NCBI RefSeq assembly: GCF_040712315.1
Contig: NC_134013.1
Location: 12,187,001 to 12,251,000 of the forward strand
DNA length: 64,000 bases
Source of the DNA: Castanea sativa
Taxonomy: Eukaryota > Streptophyta > Magnoliopsida > Fagales > Fagaceae
Direction: 5' to 3'
In this document: positions 9,601 to 20,977 of the stretch, piece by piece
How the letters are laid out: every line of letters begins with the position of its first letter
How positions within the stretch are numbered: position 1 is the stretch's first letter
Notes under the pieces: model-generated
What the model was told of the DNA's origin: nothing
What the model saw: only the letters and a program-made list of their open reading frames with translations
Databases searched by the model: none
Made by a program: the position numbers and the translations under genes

Positions 9601-11977
9601 CGGAGCCACTCTTGGAACATTGGGGGGTAATGGCCCCCCCCTAATTTTTTTATTATAAATTATTAGTATATATGTAGGTATTAATTTTAGCAATTTTTTT
9701 TAATAAAATTACACTTTGTCTTCCTTAACAATATCATTAATTCTTTAGAGAGTAATGCTATAGTAACAAACTTTTCTACAATATTTTCACAAACAATTAA
9801 GGTAGCAAATTCTTATTGGTTCGTATATGGAATTACCACTTACATAACTTTTTAAGTACTAGGAAATGAAGGCCCAAGCTTACTAATAACAGTGATGCCT
9901 TGTCCTTCAAACCAAGCCCAAATAATAGAATTTCAGAGAGTGGGAAAACAGTTCAGGTGCAATCCAAAACTAAGCACAAGTTTAAGGCCGAAGAGTACAA
10001 AGTACTAGAGAGATGTAATTCAAGTAGTTATTAAAAATAGTGCTCCCCCTGGGTTTGTCCGAAGGTTGGGTTCTTATGTATGAACCTTCTAGTCCTTATA
10101 CAAATTCTCACTGTTTATCTTTCTCTCTCTCTCTCTCTTTTCAGGAAAAAATGTTCAACCCCTAATTTGGGAGGTCCTCTTCCCTTATATATCTTTCCTT
10201 CTTACATCAAAGCCCTCCACCTGTGTGCCTCATGGCTCTTCTCAGGATATTTGTCCCATTAGAGTTCTTTTGAAGGTGGTAGAAGGGGCTGCTAGGTGTA
10301 AAATCACTGTTCAAGTGTCACTTCTCATTAATGCAACTGATAAGGTTGTTGCAGGGCATTCAATGCGAAGGGGGGAGGTATACCTTTCCAGGAAGCTTCC
10401 TCCCACCATCTTTGCCCCCCTCATGGTCTTTTCTCTTCTCAACAGGCTTTCATGAAACTATATCCTATATCCCCTCTCATCCTCGGGTCGGTGAAGTCTT
10501 CGGGATGGATACACTTCTATGGGTGGGATTGTGCGAGATATTTCATGTTCTAATCCTCTTCGATCCTTGGACCTCCCACAATAACAATAACCACTAATCG
10601 TATTAGCACTTTATAAAAACGTTTGTAACTCTAACATTTTCATCATGTTACTATAAAAATTTATAGATGTAAAATCTAAAACAAAATATACAAGCCTAGA
10701 AAATTAGCCCAACAATAAAAATTACCAATAGAAAAAAAATAAATAAATAAACCCAATCAACCAATTTTACTCAAAACAAACAACTCGGCCCTTTAAAAAT
10801 ATTTTAACAAACTAATTTTGTCCTTACCCAGCAATACACATTAAAGACACTAAAAAAAAAAACCCTCATAGCTAAACAATAGATCTAGAGGCCGGAATTG
10901 TAGCACACAGTCAGTAGCAAAGCTGCCCTCCTAAATTCAGCCTGGCTCTGTCCCTGCTTTAAACCCTAAAATTGATTAAGTTAATGTTAGACTGAAATCT
11001 AGCACTCAACCCAGTTGTCTTGTACTAGGGTTGGCTACTCACAGTTCTCCTTTGAACACCAACGGTAGATAGGATTTGAGAATTGAATTCTAAACACAAC
11101 TTATATACCATATGAATCTGCAAACCTAGCCCTTGGGACCTTCTTCACCCAAGGATGTGATGAGTTGACATCAAGGTGCCAAACAACTCTGTTGGTAAGA
11201 GCTCTTGGTAGTTGCCAAACTGTTTTCCCCAGCGTACCTATGATCGATTGAGCTAGAGCCCTTCCACACGGGACTCCCAAATTGCCATGGCCTACTTTAG
11301 CCTCTGTTCAGCACGTGAAGAAAGTAACAAGCTAGAAAAGGCCTATACATTTTCTTAGTAAAGGTTACTGAATCCTGATTGATTATAGTGACGGTTTCAT
11401 TTTGATAGGAGTAGGTGCTTGCTGGGGCAGGGCACTCTTCATTCAGTTCTGACTTGCTGTTTGCTCCATTCTCTTGTTTAAGTTGGTGTCAAATTTAACC
11501 AATCAAAAAAAGAGTTGATGTTAATTTTTTAGCTAATGACCATAATTCAATGATTATGCAGGCAATTTCAGTTTCACTGAGAGGATAATAGCAAAGTATG
11601 CTGGAGCAGCAGCTATGTATTTTGTGGCAAAGAACTTAAAGAAGAAACACAACATCACAAATGAACGAGCAGCGTTGTATGAAGCTGCTGAAACATGGGT
11701 GGATGCTCTGAAGGGCCGGAAATTTCTTGGTCTGTTTAACTGACATCATGATGTAGTTAAATTAACAGAATGTGGTATTTGTTAGAATTAACTTTGATAT
11801 TTCTTATCTTAAACAGGAGGGTCAAATCCTAATTTAGCTGATCTTGCTGTCTTTGGTGTTCTGAGGCCCATCCGACACCTCAAGTCTGGCAAAGATATGG
11901 TACAGCATACACGGATTGGTGACTGGTATACTGGAATGGAAAGCGTAGTAGGAGAATCTTCTAGAATCAAGGCATAA
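3687..11977 (+). CDS. PTGES2: Prostaglandin E synthase 2-like protein (GST/thioredoxin fold), 6 exons, 325 aa
   Basis: Exons read in frame with GT-AG introns: 3687-4026, 4831-4965, 5088-5166, 5437-5531, 11562-11729 and 11817-11977 (TAA). The ATG at 3687 follows an in-frame GTG that eukaryotes would not use. The N-terminal ~80 residues are Arg/Ala/Ser-rich and look like an organelle-targeting peptide, followed by a His-rich stretch (AHAHVHSHTH). Next comes a glutaredoxin-like domain with the redox motif CPFC at residues 106-109 (VVLYQYEACPFCNKVKAFLD). The C-terminal half is a GST-C-like helical domain (YAGAAAMYFV, ETWVDALKGRKFLGG, PNLADLAVFGVLRPIR). This architecture is that of membrane-associated PGE synthase 2 and its plant homologues (GST family). 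In plants the true substrate is uncertain, and glutathione- or thiol-dependent redox chemistry is likely. Intron 4 (6030 bp) is swollen by transposons. All domains are intact, so the gene is probably functional. Confidence 0.92.
5793..6424 (+). mobile_element. 5'-truncated L1-type LINE, 3' end with zf-RVT domain and poly-A
   Basis: One reading frame through about 5812-6078 gives a zf-RVT (reverse-transcriptase-associated zinc-binding) domain typical of plant L1 elements: GIWKVKAPCRVSFFV, then CIMCRSCGETMDHLLLHC and LLWSFVFGTFRISW. It carries two TGG-to-stop changes. Further LINE 3' sequence (WCIWRECNWRTF at about 6133) follows, ending in a 14-A run at 6409-6422. A 5'-truncated copy ending in poly-A is normal for target-primed retrotransposition. 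It lies inside intron 4 of the prostaglandin synthase-like gene, in the same orientation. Confidence 0.82.
7085..7760 (-). mobile_element. Possible LTR fragment in intron 4, minus strand
   Basis: Read on the minus strand, the segment has a TATA-like box (TCTATATAAAGGGCTC, about 7295-7310) followed by a leader-like region that ends near CAGCCGTCAACA at 7085. This promoter-plus-leader layout is typical of LTRs. I could not find a matching second LTR, a polypurine tract or a target duplication, so the borders are approximate. Confidence 0.22.
9595..10956. mobile_element. Non-autonomous hAT element inside intron 4
   Basis: The 1362-bp segment is flanked by the 8-bp duplication CTTTAAAC (9587-9594 and 10957-10964). 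Its inverted ends are CAGTGACGGAGCC and CAGGGACAGAGCC (right end complement). An 8-bp duplication with CAGTG/CAGGG termini is the hAT signature. Inside lie half of a MULE-type MITE (about 9748-9860) and an LTR-like stretch (about 9840-10590) with a CCTTATATATC TATA-like box at about 10182. No hAT transposase is recognisable. The insertion lies wholly in the intron and leaves both splice sites intact. Confidence 0.7.
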
Positions 11978-12042
11978 GTAGAAAAGAAAAGGGTTTTTAA
12001 TTGGTTGGACTCTGTTATCTGCTTCAGCCATCGGGTTTGTTG

Positions 12043-12048
12043 AATAAA
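12043..12048 (+). promoter_or_regulatory. Candidate polyadenylation signal AATAAA
   Basis: A canonical AATAAA lies 66 nt after the stop codon of the prostaglandin synthase-like gene. The spacing is plausible for a plant 3' UTR, but plant poly(A) signals are loose, so this is only a candidate. Confidence 0.4.
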
Positions 12049-13152
12049 TCTTAAGTTGATATGCAACTAATAAACTATTACTACAGGAAATTCTGAAGAA
12101 AAATGCAAACTCTTTTTCAGTAGACTGGCAGAGGTTTAATATCTGGTGTTGTGAACAAGTTATGGCCATATTGATACTTTCTGTTTTTGGTAGCTACAGT
12201 ACATATTTACTTGAGAAAGATCTTCCTTATGTTTTAACTAGCGCTTTGAAAATGTGTACACAAAACAGATTGATAGTAGCCTAGAAGGTTGAAAGGCAGG
12301 TTTGCATGGCAAATATGGCTAGGGTATCGGGATGAGTTCACATAATTCTCAGGTTACTCAAACCCTTTTCGGAGGGCAGTGGTGCTTGTGCTACCGCAAA
12401 TATTATATTTTATGTTTTACTGTCTTAACTCTTTAATAAGTAGGAGCAACATGCATATGTTTCACATATCTTATAAAATTTTCTTTTACGAATAACTCCA
12501 GTTTATAGAACTCATGAAAATGTAGTTGTTCCAAAATCCTATCTAATGAACACCTCCTAACAGGTAAATAATGTTTATATAATTAACTTAAAATAAGACA
12601 AGTTCTGTTCTCTTCCTTTCTCTCCTGAGGTCACAGCTCACTTGTTAAGGGGGGAAAAAGATATAAAGACAAGTTCAAACAAAATGGAACCATCTCTATA
12701 CAAATATTATGATAAAACTAATAGTTATTTTTCTGGTTCATAGGAGGTGCATCCAAAGTAGGAGATAATATAGAGATGGTTCATTGGGGTAAAACTGGTG
12801 CATACAACAGTTTTACCCCAAGTAGAGTTAAATTTCTGAGATAACCTCTTTTTTCCTTCTTTTTTTTTTTGGCTGAGGACCTTTTCTTTCCTTCTAAATA
12901 CTACTCTTCTGCTATAAGAAATATTTGATATTCGATTTTAGTTTTTAAAAAATAGACAACTTTCACATCCTTGATCATTCAATGTCATCGTGCTGTGATC
13001 TCAAAAAACGAAAAAAAGCTTTTTTTTTTTTTTTCTTGAAATCTCATTTTTTGAATTTTTTTTTTTTGAGGTAGGATTCTAAAAATAATTAATATAACTG
13101 ATATCTTGTTGTATGATTTTTTTAGGTAAAATCTAAAAAATTATTATTATAA
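12049..13152. other. 3' flank and intergenic DNA, nothing recognised
   Basis: AT-rich sequence with several poly-T runs (12864-12872, 13020-13034, 13058-13067). I see no gene or defined repeat in it. Confidence 0.5.
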
Positions 13153-13747
13153 GGGCAAATTACAAGTTACCCATTTGTGGTTTAAAATTTGACATTTTAC
13201 TCATTTAAAGTTAGTTAAGTTAGATTTCCTTAACCCACCTCTGCTAAAAACATGGCTAAATATGCGATTTTGCTTTACTTTTATGTTTCTTCTAAAAACA
13301 CAAAAACATAAAAATACAAGATTCTCTTTGGTGAAGACCCCAGTGAAGGCAATGCTCAAAAAGCTGGTACAACAAAGTCCGTCGAGGATGGCACCTGTCA
13401 GCTCGAGGTCCAGACGCTTGATGATAAGGAAGAGGAAACCCCTGTCGCCCCACAATAGTTATTTTATTTTTACTTTTGTTCAAACTTGGAAACACTTGGG
13501 CGAACAGTACCTTTGTTAATTTTATCTATCGTCTGTCGTAGGCTTTTATGTAGACATTCCTTTATAACATTTTGGTTCTGTTTTATAATAAAAAAGAATC
13601 TAGTGAAACACTTACATTATGGGATTTCAAATCATAGATAATTAACTTAAATTTTGGTCAAATCTCAAGTGAGTAAGTCAAATTTTAAACCACATGTAGG
13701 CAACTTAAATTTCAGTCAAACCACATGTAAGTAAGTCATAATTTGCC
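13153..13747. mobile_element. TIR element (MULE-like?) with a possible captured coding fragment
   Basis: The ends are imperfect inverted repeats: GGGCAAATTACAAGTTACCC on the left, and GGCAAATTATGACTTACTTA as the complement of the right end. The subterminal ATTTGTGGTTTAAAATTTGAC recurs inverted at about 13677-13699. The flanks TTATTATAA and TTTAATATAA could be a degraded 9-10-bp duplication. The central 200 bp differs sharply in composition and contains an open reading frame (13330-13458), consistent with a Pack-MULE-like capture. Confidence 0.5.
13330..13458 (+). pseudogene. Possible captured exon fragment (42 codons)
   Basis: This frame is open from GEDPSEGNAQKAG to EEETPVAPQ and then TAG. 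It has GC-containing, protein-like codon usage unlike the AT-rich DNA around it, and it sits in the centre of a TIR element. I do not recognise the parent protein. It has no start codon of its own in this frame, so it is interpreted as a fragment of a host gene carried by the transposon. Two other frames are also partly open here, which limits confidence. Confidence 0.3.
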
Positions 13748-14034
13748 TTTAATATAATTAAAAGCGATAAATAATGTGTTCAAGTTGTCTCCAATTTTTT
13801 TTTTTTATTTTAAAAAAAAGACGATGTTGCTTACTATTTTTCCCAAACCACGTAAAAATGTGAACTTTCTAATACTTTTTATTACACCCTTTTTATTAAG
13901 AATGTTTTAAGGACATATAAACATTCTAATACTATTTCAATTTTCATGGAAGATATCACCTATATACAGAATACATAATTCCTACAATAGACCAATAATA
14001 TAGTGTTAAAAAATTAAGGACACATTCATACCAA

Positions 14035-14225
14035 GTGTCCGTTTGGCAAAAACTATTTTTGTCAATTTATTGCTTATTTTTGTTATTATTCATGAGTTTC
14101 AATGAATTTTTTGAGTACTATTTATAGATCTCACTATATTATTTCAGCTAACTTTTTATCTTTATCTACAATATTTTCTGCAAAAAGTTTATAATTTGCA
14201 AAATAAACTAATTCCAAACGGACCC
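14035..14225. mobile_element. Small PIF/Harbinger MITE
   Basis: A 191-bp element with TIRs GTGTCCGTTTGGCA and GGGTCCGTTTGGAA (right end complement), flanked by CAA/TAA, a degraded TAA duplication. The body (CATGAGTTTC, CACTATATTATTTCAGCTAAC, TTATCTTTATCTAC) is the inverted version of the MITE at 52976-53175. Its left terminus matches the first 12 bases of the large Harbinger element at 24067. Confidence 0.62.
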
Positions 14226-15186
14226 TAAGTCAACAAGTCGACATGTCACCCAAAACATATGAGTCTCTCTATTGAAACAACAAAATCTCAAATTTTCACA
14301 ACAAACTGAAGTGTCTAGTTCTTTTTTTTCTGTCAAAAAAAGTTCATCACAAATCAAAATAAAATAAAATAAAATTACACTTTTAACCCTCAAACTCAAA
14401 TAAAGGTTATTGTGAAAGTTTTATTAGATATTGTTGTGCTCATAAGCAAAAATAAACAGCAATCTCTCTTGCCTACTATAGGTTTTAGCCTCCACAAACA
14501 TCAGATTTGATGCCACAGAATCTTCGAACCTCAACCAAAGTTTCGACATAGATTTCTAATCAATTGTGATGCAAAGTTACAACCACATCATTGATGCGCA
14601 AAGAAAGATTTGTCGTTCTCATCATATGCAATAACTCAAACTCAACAAACCTAAATAAAGTTAGAATGCAAAGGATTATCTTCTCTTATCTTTTTTTTTT
14701 TTTGGGGATATATAATTAGTATGAATTAATGATTGCCAACTTAATGCTTGAATTTAATTTGTCCACTAGTGGTTTTGTCATCTAATGCACTTCTTGGTGT
14801 TTCTAATAAAAACATTTAAAGTTTAAATTTTCCACCTCCCAATTATCAATGTATAAAAAAAAAATTTATAATTATTTTTTATCAATAAATAATTAGATAG
14901 ATAACTAATTTTTTTAGATAAATTGGTTGTTACTTATTATTATTATTATTCTATATATATATAACCGAAACCTTTGAAGCTCTCACAAATTTTCACTTCA
15001 ACACAATATTTAAATAAAATTATTTTTGTTTAATCTAAACTTGAGTGAAACTCTATTTCTCTAACAAATCCAATTTAAACTCAAACTCATCATTTTTTTA
15101 AGACAAAATTATTTATGTTTAATCCAAATTTAACAAGGAGTGAAATTCTATCTCTCTAACAAATCCAACTTAAACTCAAACTCAAA

Positions 15187-15187
<1 letters not shown>

Positions 15188-15240
<53 letters not shown>
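15188..15240. repeat. (ATT)n microsatellite
   Basis: An uninterrupted ATT run of 53 nt inside the repeat block. Confidence 0.97.
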
Positions 15241-15378
15241 CTCTCTACTTCACCAACATGATATTTTATGATAGGGTGCAAACTTATAGCTATGGATTAT
15301 TCTTTTGAATGTAACCCAATCTTTTTCTTATATTTTTCTATTTTTTAGTCATATATATATATATTTTCAATAATTTTT

Positions 15379-15932
15379 AGTATACCTCACAAATAAGTAG
15401 GTTCTCATACATATATAGCACGGATTAGCGACTAGTTATTATTATTAGTAAACTAGTTCAAGCATTAGATGCATCATTAATAGGTCATACCCAAGACCCC
15501 CTTTGGTCATTCATAAAATTTGTTGAGCTCTAGATTTTTGTGGATCTAAGAGTTTTTCTTTCTTCAGTCACTAGGAAAACAATTTTTGTGTGTTTTTTTT
15601 TTTTTGGTGGCTTTTGAAATCAATTACACTCAACATCGTATTGTTAGTATACCTCACAAATAGGTAGGTTCTCATACATAGCACAGATTAGCGACTAATT
15701 ATTATTATTAGTAAACTAGTTCAAGCATTAGATGCATCATTAACAGGTCATATCCAAGACCCCCTTTGGTCATTCATAAAATTTGTTGAGCTCTAGATTT
15801 TTGTGGATCTAAGAGTTTTTCTTTCTTCAGTTGCTAGGAAAACAATTTTTGTGTGTGTGTGTGTGTTTTTTTTTTTTTGGTGGCTTTTGAAATCAATTAC
15901 ACTCAACATTGTCTTTGATTTTAGTGAACTAA
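15379..15932. repeat. 277-bp tandem duplication
   Basis: The sequence beginning AGTATACCTCACAAATA at 15379 restarts at 15656 and continues collinearly (GCGACTA, ATTAGATGCATCATTAA, GACCCCCTTTGGTCATTC, GTGGCTTTTGAAATC). There are only scattered substitutions and a TG-repeat length difference. This is a recent local duplication inside an already repeated block. Confidence 0.85.
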
Positions 15933-16225
15933 AAAAAGTTTCTTACCCATAATTTTTCAATTTTTTAATTTTGAGAGAACAAATTTCAGGCCATTTTTCA
16001 GTATTAAGAAATACTAAAATTACAAAATCAATTCTTTTTGGGGTCATAACACAGTACAGCTTGAACGGATATTGACAAGAACAAGAGGACTACATTAGTA
16101 CATTAGTCAATATTAAAAGGTGTAATATGTTATTTATTTATCTCAAAACAAAAAGATTAAAACTTGAGATAAACTTTGAGCCTTTCCCACTTTATTATTT
16201 CCATGATGTGTGTCTCCAGAGTTCC

Positions 16226-17147
16226 TGCTGAGGCTCCTACTCCTCCCCCAAAAGAGCCTGAGTGGGAACCTCAGAATAGGCTTCCCCTTCTCCCCACCGT
16301 CAGATCATACCCTCTCTTATCTCTGAACTATGACCCATCATTCCTGTATTGGCTATATATAGGTTGGTAGTGCCTAGGTCTTGCGCGTGCTCCACTTCCT
16401 GTGTACGTCAAAAACCTGTTTGCTGCTCAGGTGTTTGTCGTGGTCTGAGGCTTGTCTGTGCGTTCTACCACCCATCATTGACCTCTTATGGCATGATCTG
16501 TCTTTTGGTCTTTCATTCCTTATTGCCCTGCTCCTTTTCAAGGGCTAGGCCTTGCTTGGGTTTCTCCTTTTAGTCCATTCTTTACTCCACCCGTAGTCTT
16601 ATTGTCATTCCTGCCACACCATTCTGCTATTCTTGCCACGGTGTTATTGGACCCATGTTTGCTGGGCCTCTTTGGACCTGCTGCCCATCCTTCTTTTAAT
16701 GACTCTGTATGGTCATTCATGCTACTTTGAGCTTTCCCAATCCGTTACATTGCTGGGCTATTTTGTCCCATTTCTTTCTCCCTAGGCATCCTTGGCCCAT
16801 TTGCTTTTTTTGGGCATCCTCGATCCATTTCCTAATTTTGCATTTTCATTGGCACCTTACTAACTCTTTTGGGCTTCCTTGGGGTTCATGGGCTTTCCAT
16901 CAACCTCATTCTTTCTTACTTCATTACATCGAGCTTACTGTGGCCTATTCTTACTTTTCTTCATTACATAATGCCCATGGGCTTACCACTTTCTCATTTG
17001 GGCTCCTCTGGGCCCATTTGCTTTTCTTAAGACCCATTTATTTCCTGCCCGTTAATGGTTCCTTCTTATCAATCTACTAACTCTCTTCTTGCTCATATTG
17101 TTGGGCTTCTTCCTTCTGCTGGGTTTTTTAAAAAATGAGCCTCAACA
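16226..17147 (-). mobile_element. Candidate solo LTR, minus orientation
   Basis: The segment separates the shared flank (…TCTCCAGAG) from unrelated sequence. Read on the minus strand it begins TGTTGAGGCTC and ends GAGCCTCAGCA, giving TG…CA termini inside an 11-bp near-perfect inverted repeat. A TATA-like CTATATATAG lies at about 16350, about 130 bp before the inferred 3' end, a normal LTR layout. GC-richer than its surroundings; no internal domain is present. The flanking 5-mers (GTTCC and CATGT) do not match, so the insertion or its flanks have been rearranged. Confidence 0.48.
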
Positions 17148-18049
17148 CATGTGAATTTTGATTAAACCGTGCATTGCACGGACATAATGTTAGTATATAT
17201 ATAAAACCCGAAATCTCTGAAACTCTCACAATTTTTTACGTTAGCATAATATTTAAATAAAATAATCCTTTTATTTAAATAAAATTATCATTTTATTTAA
17301 ATAAAATTATTTTTTTTAATTCAAACTTAATAAGGAGTAAAACTCTATCTCTTTAATAAATTCAACTTAAACTCAAACTCATCATTATTTTTTTTAAACA
17401 ATTTTTTTTTAATCCAAACTTAATAAGGAGTGAAACTCTATCTCTTTAACAAGTCCAACTTAAACTCAAATTTTGATAATTTATCTCTAAATTTGCAAGG
17501 TTAATCATGAACACTATAAAAGCAATGCAAACCCCGTAGAGGTATGAGCTTTTTTTTTTTTTTTTTTTTCTCCTCTACTTTGTTAAGAAAGAAGAAGTTA
17601 TTTTATGATTTTTCATATATTTGTTTAAAAGTAATTTTCGTACATGAACCACCAAACTCTCTTTAGCCGTTTTTTACAAGATAAAAAGGTAATTTTATGG
17701 TATTTCTCTATCTATTGTTTAGTCATATATATTTTGTTTTGTTTCAATAATTTCTAAGCAGTGAGTCATTTGATTCTTTAATATTTTTTGGTCTTTCAAA
17801 AGTTTTAATATCTGAATTTTTGAGTTTTTTTTTTTGAAGTATCTGAAACTGGCTGACAAATTTTTTGTAAGCCATTGCAAGTTAAAGTAATGACTTCTTC
17901 ATCGAATTGTAACACAAATTGAAGTCATACAAGAGCAAATCATGCAATACTGTAGTTTCTTAATCAATTTAAGATTTTATAAAATTATTTTAGTTTACCT
18001 CACAAATAGGTAAGTTCCTGTGCATAGCAAGAGTTAGCGACTACTAAGT
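17148..18049. repeat. Repeat-rich stretch with Helitron-like ends
   Basis: A perfect small palindrome CCGTGCATTGCACGG at 17167-17181 is followed by ATAATGTTAGTATAT and then AAACCCGAAATCTCTGAAACTCTCAC. Palindromes of this type near a 3' end, and that AT-rich start, recur in small plant Helitrons. Repeats of TTAAACTCAAACTCATCATT (17357-17385) echo 15067-15093. No gene. Confidence 0.35.
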
Positions 18050-19080
18050 AAAAATAAACAGCAATCTCTCTTGCCTGCTATAGGTTTTAGCCTTCACAAA
18101 CATCAGATTTGATGCCACAGAATCTTTGAACCTCAACCATAGTTTCGACATAGATTTTTAGTCAATTGTGATGCAAAGTTACAACCACATCATTGATGCG
18201 CAAAGAAAGAGTTGTCGTTCTCATCATATGCAATAACTCAAACTCAACAAACCTAAATAGAGTTAGAATGCAAAGGATTACCTTCTCTTATCTAATTAGT
18301 TTTTTTTTGGGATATATGATTAGTATGAATTCATGATTGCCAACTTAATGCTTGAATTTAATTGGTCCACCAGCGGTTTTGTCATCCAATGCACTTCTTG
18401 GTATTTCTAATAAAAACATTTAAAGTTTAAAATTTTCACCTCCCAATTATCAATGTATAAAAAAATAAAAATAAATCTTTATAATTATTTTTTATCAATA
18501 AATAATTAGATAGATAATTAATTTTTTTTAGATAAATTGGTAGTTACTTCTTCTTCTTCTTATTATTATTAATATTAGTAAACTAGTTCAAGTATTAAAT
18601 ACATCATTAACAGGTCATATCCAAGCCCCCCTTTGGTCATTCACAAAATTTGTTGAGCTCTAGATTTTTGTGGATCTAAGAGTTTTTCTTTCTTTGGTCG
18701 CTATGAAAACAATTTTTGGTGTTTTTTATTTTTAATTTTTGTGGCTTTTGAAATCAAGTACACTCAACATTGTCTTTGATTTTAGTGATCTAAAAAAAGT
18801 TTCTTACCCATAATTTTTCAATTTTCTAATTCTGGGAGAACAAATTTCAGGCCATTTTTCAGTATTGGGAAATACTAAAATTACAAAATCAATTCTTTTT
18901 GGGGTCATAGACAGTACAGTTTGAACGGATACTGACAAGAACAAGAGGACTACATTAGTACATTAGTCAATATTAAAAGGTGTAATATGTTATTTATTTA
19001 TCTCAAAACAAAAAGATTAAAACTTGAGATAACCTTTGAGCCTCTCGCACTTTATTATTCCCATGATGTGTGTCTCCAGA
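18050..19080. repeat. Duplicated repeat block, copy 2
   Basis: This is the partner of 14440-16222, with high similarity but lacking the (ATT)n tract, the 277-bp duplication and the middle ~400 bp. The two copies lie in direct orientation with the candidate solo LTR between them. Confidence 0.75.
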
Positions 19081-20660
19081 GCCCAGACTCTCTCCTCTCT
19101 CCAGGTGTAATCAGCTTTGCATGCTGTGTTGGCAGAGCCATCGACCCACCCACCTACCCCAAGAATCCTTCCCTGACTTGTGACAATGCTTATCTTTAAG
19201 AAGTATGAACACAACCCCCATTAATGGATTGCGAAAGTCTCTGTTATCAATGCCTATCATAGCACCTAGTGGTCCTAGTGAGCTAAGCTTAATTAAGCCT
19301 GATTTCTGAACCCACATATGTGGTTCCAGCTCTTCTAGTGTCTGGGCTCTAGAGCCCATCCCACTAATGACAGGACATGGACGTGGGGGCTCTGATTAAC
19401 TCATTGAGTTAACTATTAGCCCGTAGTAATATTGCCCAATGTACATCAAAACTGTTTTGTATACAATATTAGAATATAATATTAATTTTTATATGATAAT
19501 AATAAAAAATTTATATCAACCTAGGTATCGTGATGTAAAGTTACAAATTAATTACAATAATCTTGTAAATTTACACAATATTATTTATTTTATAATTAGT
19601 TATTTTTTATTTATTTACATATTTTAAGAATGAAAGAAAAAATAAAAAGGTAGTTATTGTACGTAAAAAAAAAAAAAAATTTAAAAATTATAAAAAATTG
19701 ATATTTAATATAAAATAAATAATTTGATATGAGAAAAAAAAATGTAAAATAGAAGAAGTAAATTATTATGCTAAAATAGACATAAATTTTTATACGAGCT
19801 GATTTAAATGTTTTTATGTGTAAATTATTACTAATTTAATTTAAATTTACTATTAAAATTTCTTAAAATTTGTTTTTGATAAAAAAATTTCTTAAAATTT
19901 GTTATAAAACAATGCCAATAAAAATGTTATAAACGTTACATTTTTCAATTAAAATTTAACCAAAGGGCGTAATCGCATCCATGTGGCACCGACAAGAGGG
20001 AACACACATCAAATCCACTTGTACAATTTACAATGCAACAAATAGTAGAGTCTTACGTGAAAATTTTTTGTCGTTTTTTCAAACGGATACAAGGAAAATT
20101 TGTATTTATTGAGTTAACGTGGAAATAGGATTCAAACTTTTCTCAAAATAATAAAAACAAATTTGCTATTCTTCAGCCTTTCCCAATGACAAAAACTGAC
20201 AACAATATTTCTCCATTCTCTGATTTCGTCCCATAACGTCTGACCCCTATATTCAGTATTCACGCCTCAATTGAGTGAATTCCTCTTTCACCTACGTTTC
20301 TTTAGCTTTTACACTCTCTCTCTCTCTGATAAAAAATCACTCTGACCCGAGAGTTCTGTGACTTCTGTCACAAAATCTGCATGTGTACGTCGTCGTTTTC
20401 GCGCCACCCTCTTATCTCCGTCTCATAAATGCTACTTTGTTGGTTATGAAGCCCTTTTGGGATTTCACAAAAATAAGATAGAAAAACAAAACTCTAACCC
20501 CCCCCCCCCCCCCCCCTTTTTTTTTTCTCACTGTTTTGTTGTACTCTCATTTTTTTAGTTTCCTAATTAAGCCGATGCAATCAAATTATTATTCAAAAAA
20601 TCTCATTTGTTATTTATAATTGATTGTCATTAAGGTACAAGTCAGTTTTTTTGTTTTTTT
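19081..20660. other. Intergenic DNA upstream of the RING gene, no gene recognised
   Basis: 19081-19440 is of average composition and looks like a transposon remnant without recognisable ends. 19440-19960 is strongly AT-rich. From about 20000 the composition becomes promoter-like, with CT repeats (20310-20327) and a 20-C run at 20499-20516. No coding region is supported. Confidence 0.5.
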
Positions 20661-20672
20661 TGTTTTGTCCAC

Positions 20673-20680
20673 TATAAATA
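20673..20680 (+). promoter_or_regulatory. Candidate TATA box of the RING E3 gene
   Basis: TATAAATA lies 305 bp before the start codon, in a pyrimidine-rich context and followed by CAAACAAAGG and GAGAGAAAGAGAG leader-like sequence. It is the best TATA match upstream of this gene. The leader would be about 270 nt unless a 5'-UTR intron is present. Confidence 0.45.
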
Positions 20681-20977
20681 AACCAAACCACGGGTGTCTT
20701 TTTATAAATTGGTCTTTTTCAGTTAAACCAGAAACCACAGCAAACAAAGGAGGCAAAGTTTATGCTTATGCCCTATAAAGAGAGCTTAAAGAGAGAAAGA
20801 GAGAGAAAAGGTCATGCATTTTTTCTGATATAACAGGAACATGAACCCTCTTCTTGTTTCAAACCTACCTCTTTTCGTTTCAGTTCTCGTTTCTTATTAA
20901 TGTAGCCCATCAAATACGTGAAGGAGAAGGGAACGTTTTGGGTGTCAAAGCTTTAAAATTTCTGGTAGTGGTTAAAC

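Larger units (their letters stand above)
14440..16222. repeat. Duplicated repeat block, copy 1 (Helitron-like signals)
   Basis: Long stretches are shared, nearly base for base, with 18050-19080: AAAATAAACAGCAATCTC, GATGCCACAGAATCTT, GGTCATTCATAAAATTTG, and the tail through GATGTGTGTCTCCAGAG. Within it, TATATATATAACCGAAACC (about 14955) and GCACGGATTAGCGACTAG (about 15418-15435) resemble the AT-rich 5' start and the CTAG-type 3' end of small plant Helitrons, although no clean A-T insertion site could be fixed. No coding capacity. Confidence 0.6.

Noticed and set aside
16176..17080. Several plus-strand ORFs of 60-120 codons
   Set aside because: They lie inside the candidate solo LTR, lack family resemblance, and the LTR reads on the other strand.
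20358..20558. 66-codon ORF upstream of the RING gene
   Set aside because: It ends in a Pro/Phe run made by the poly-C and poly-T tracts and lies before the TATA-like box.
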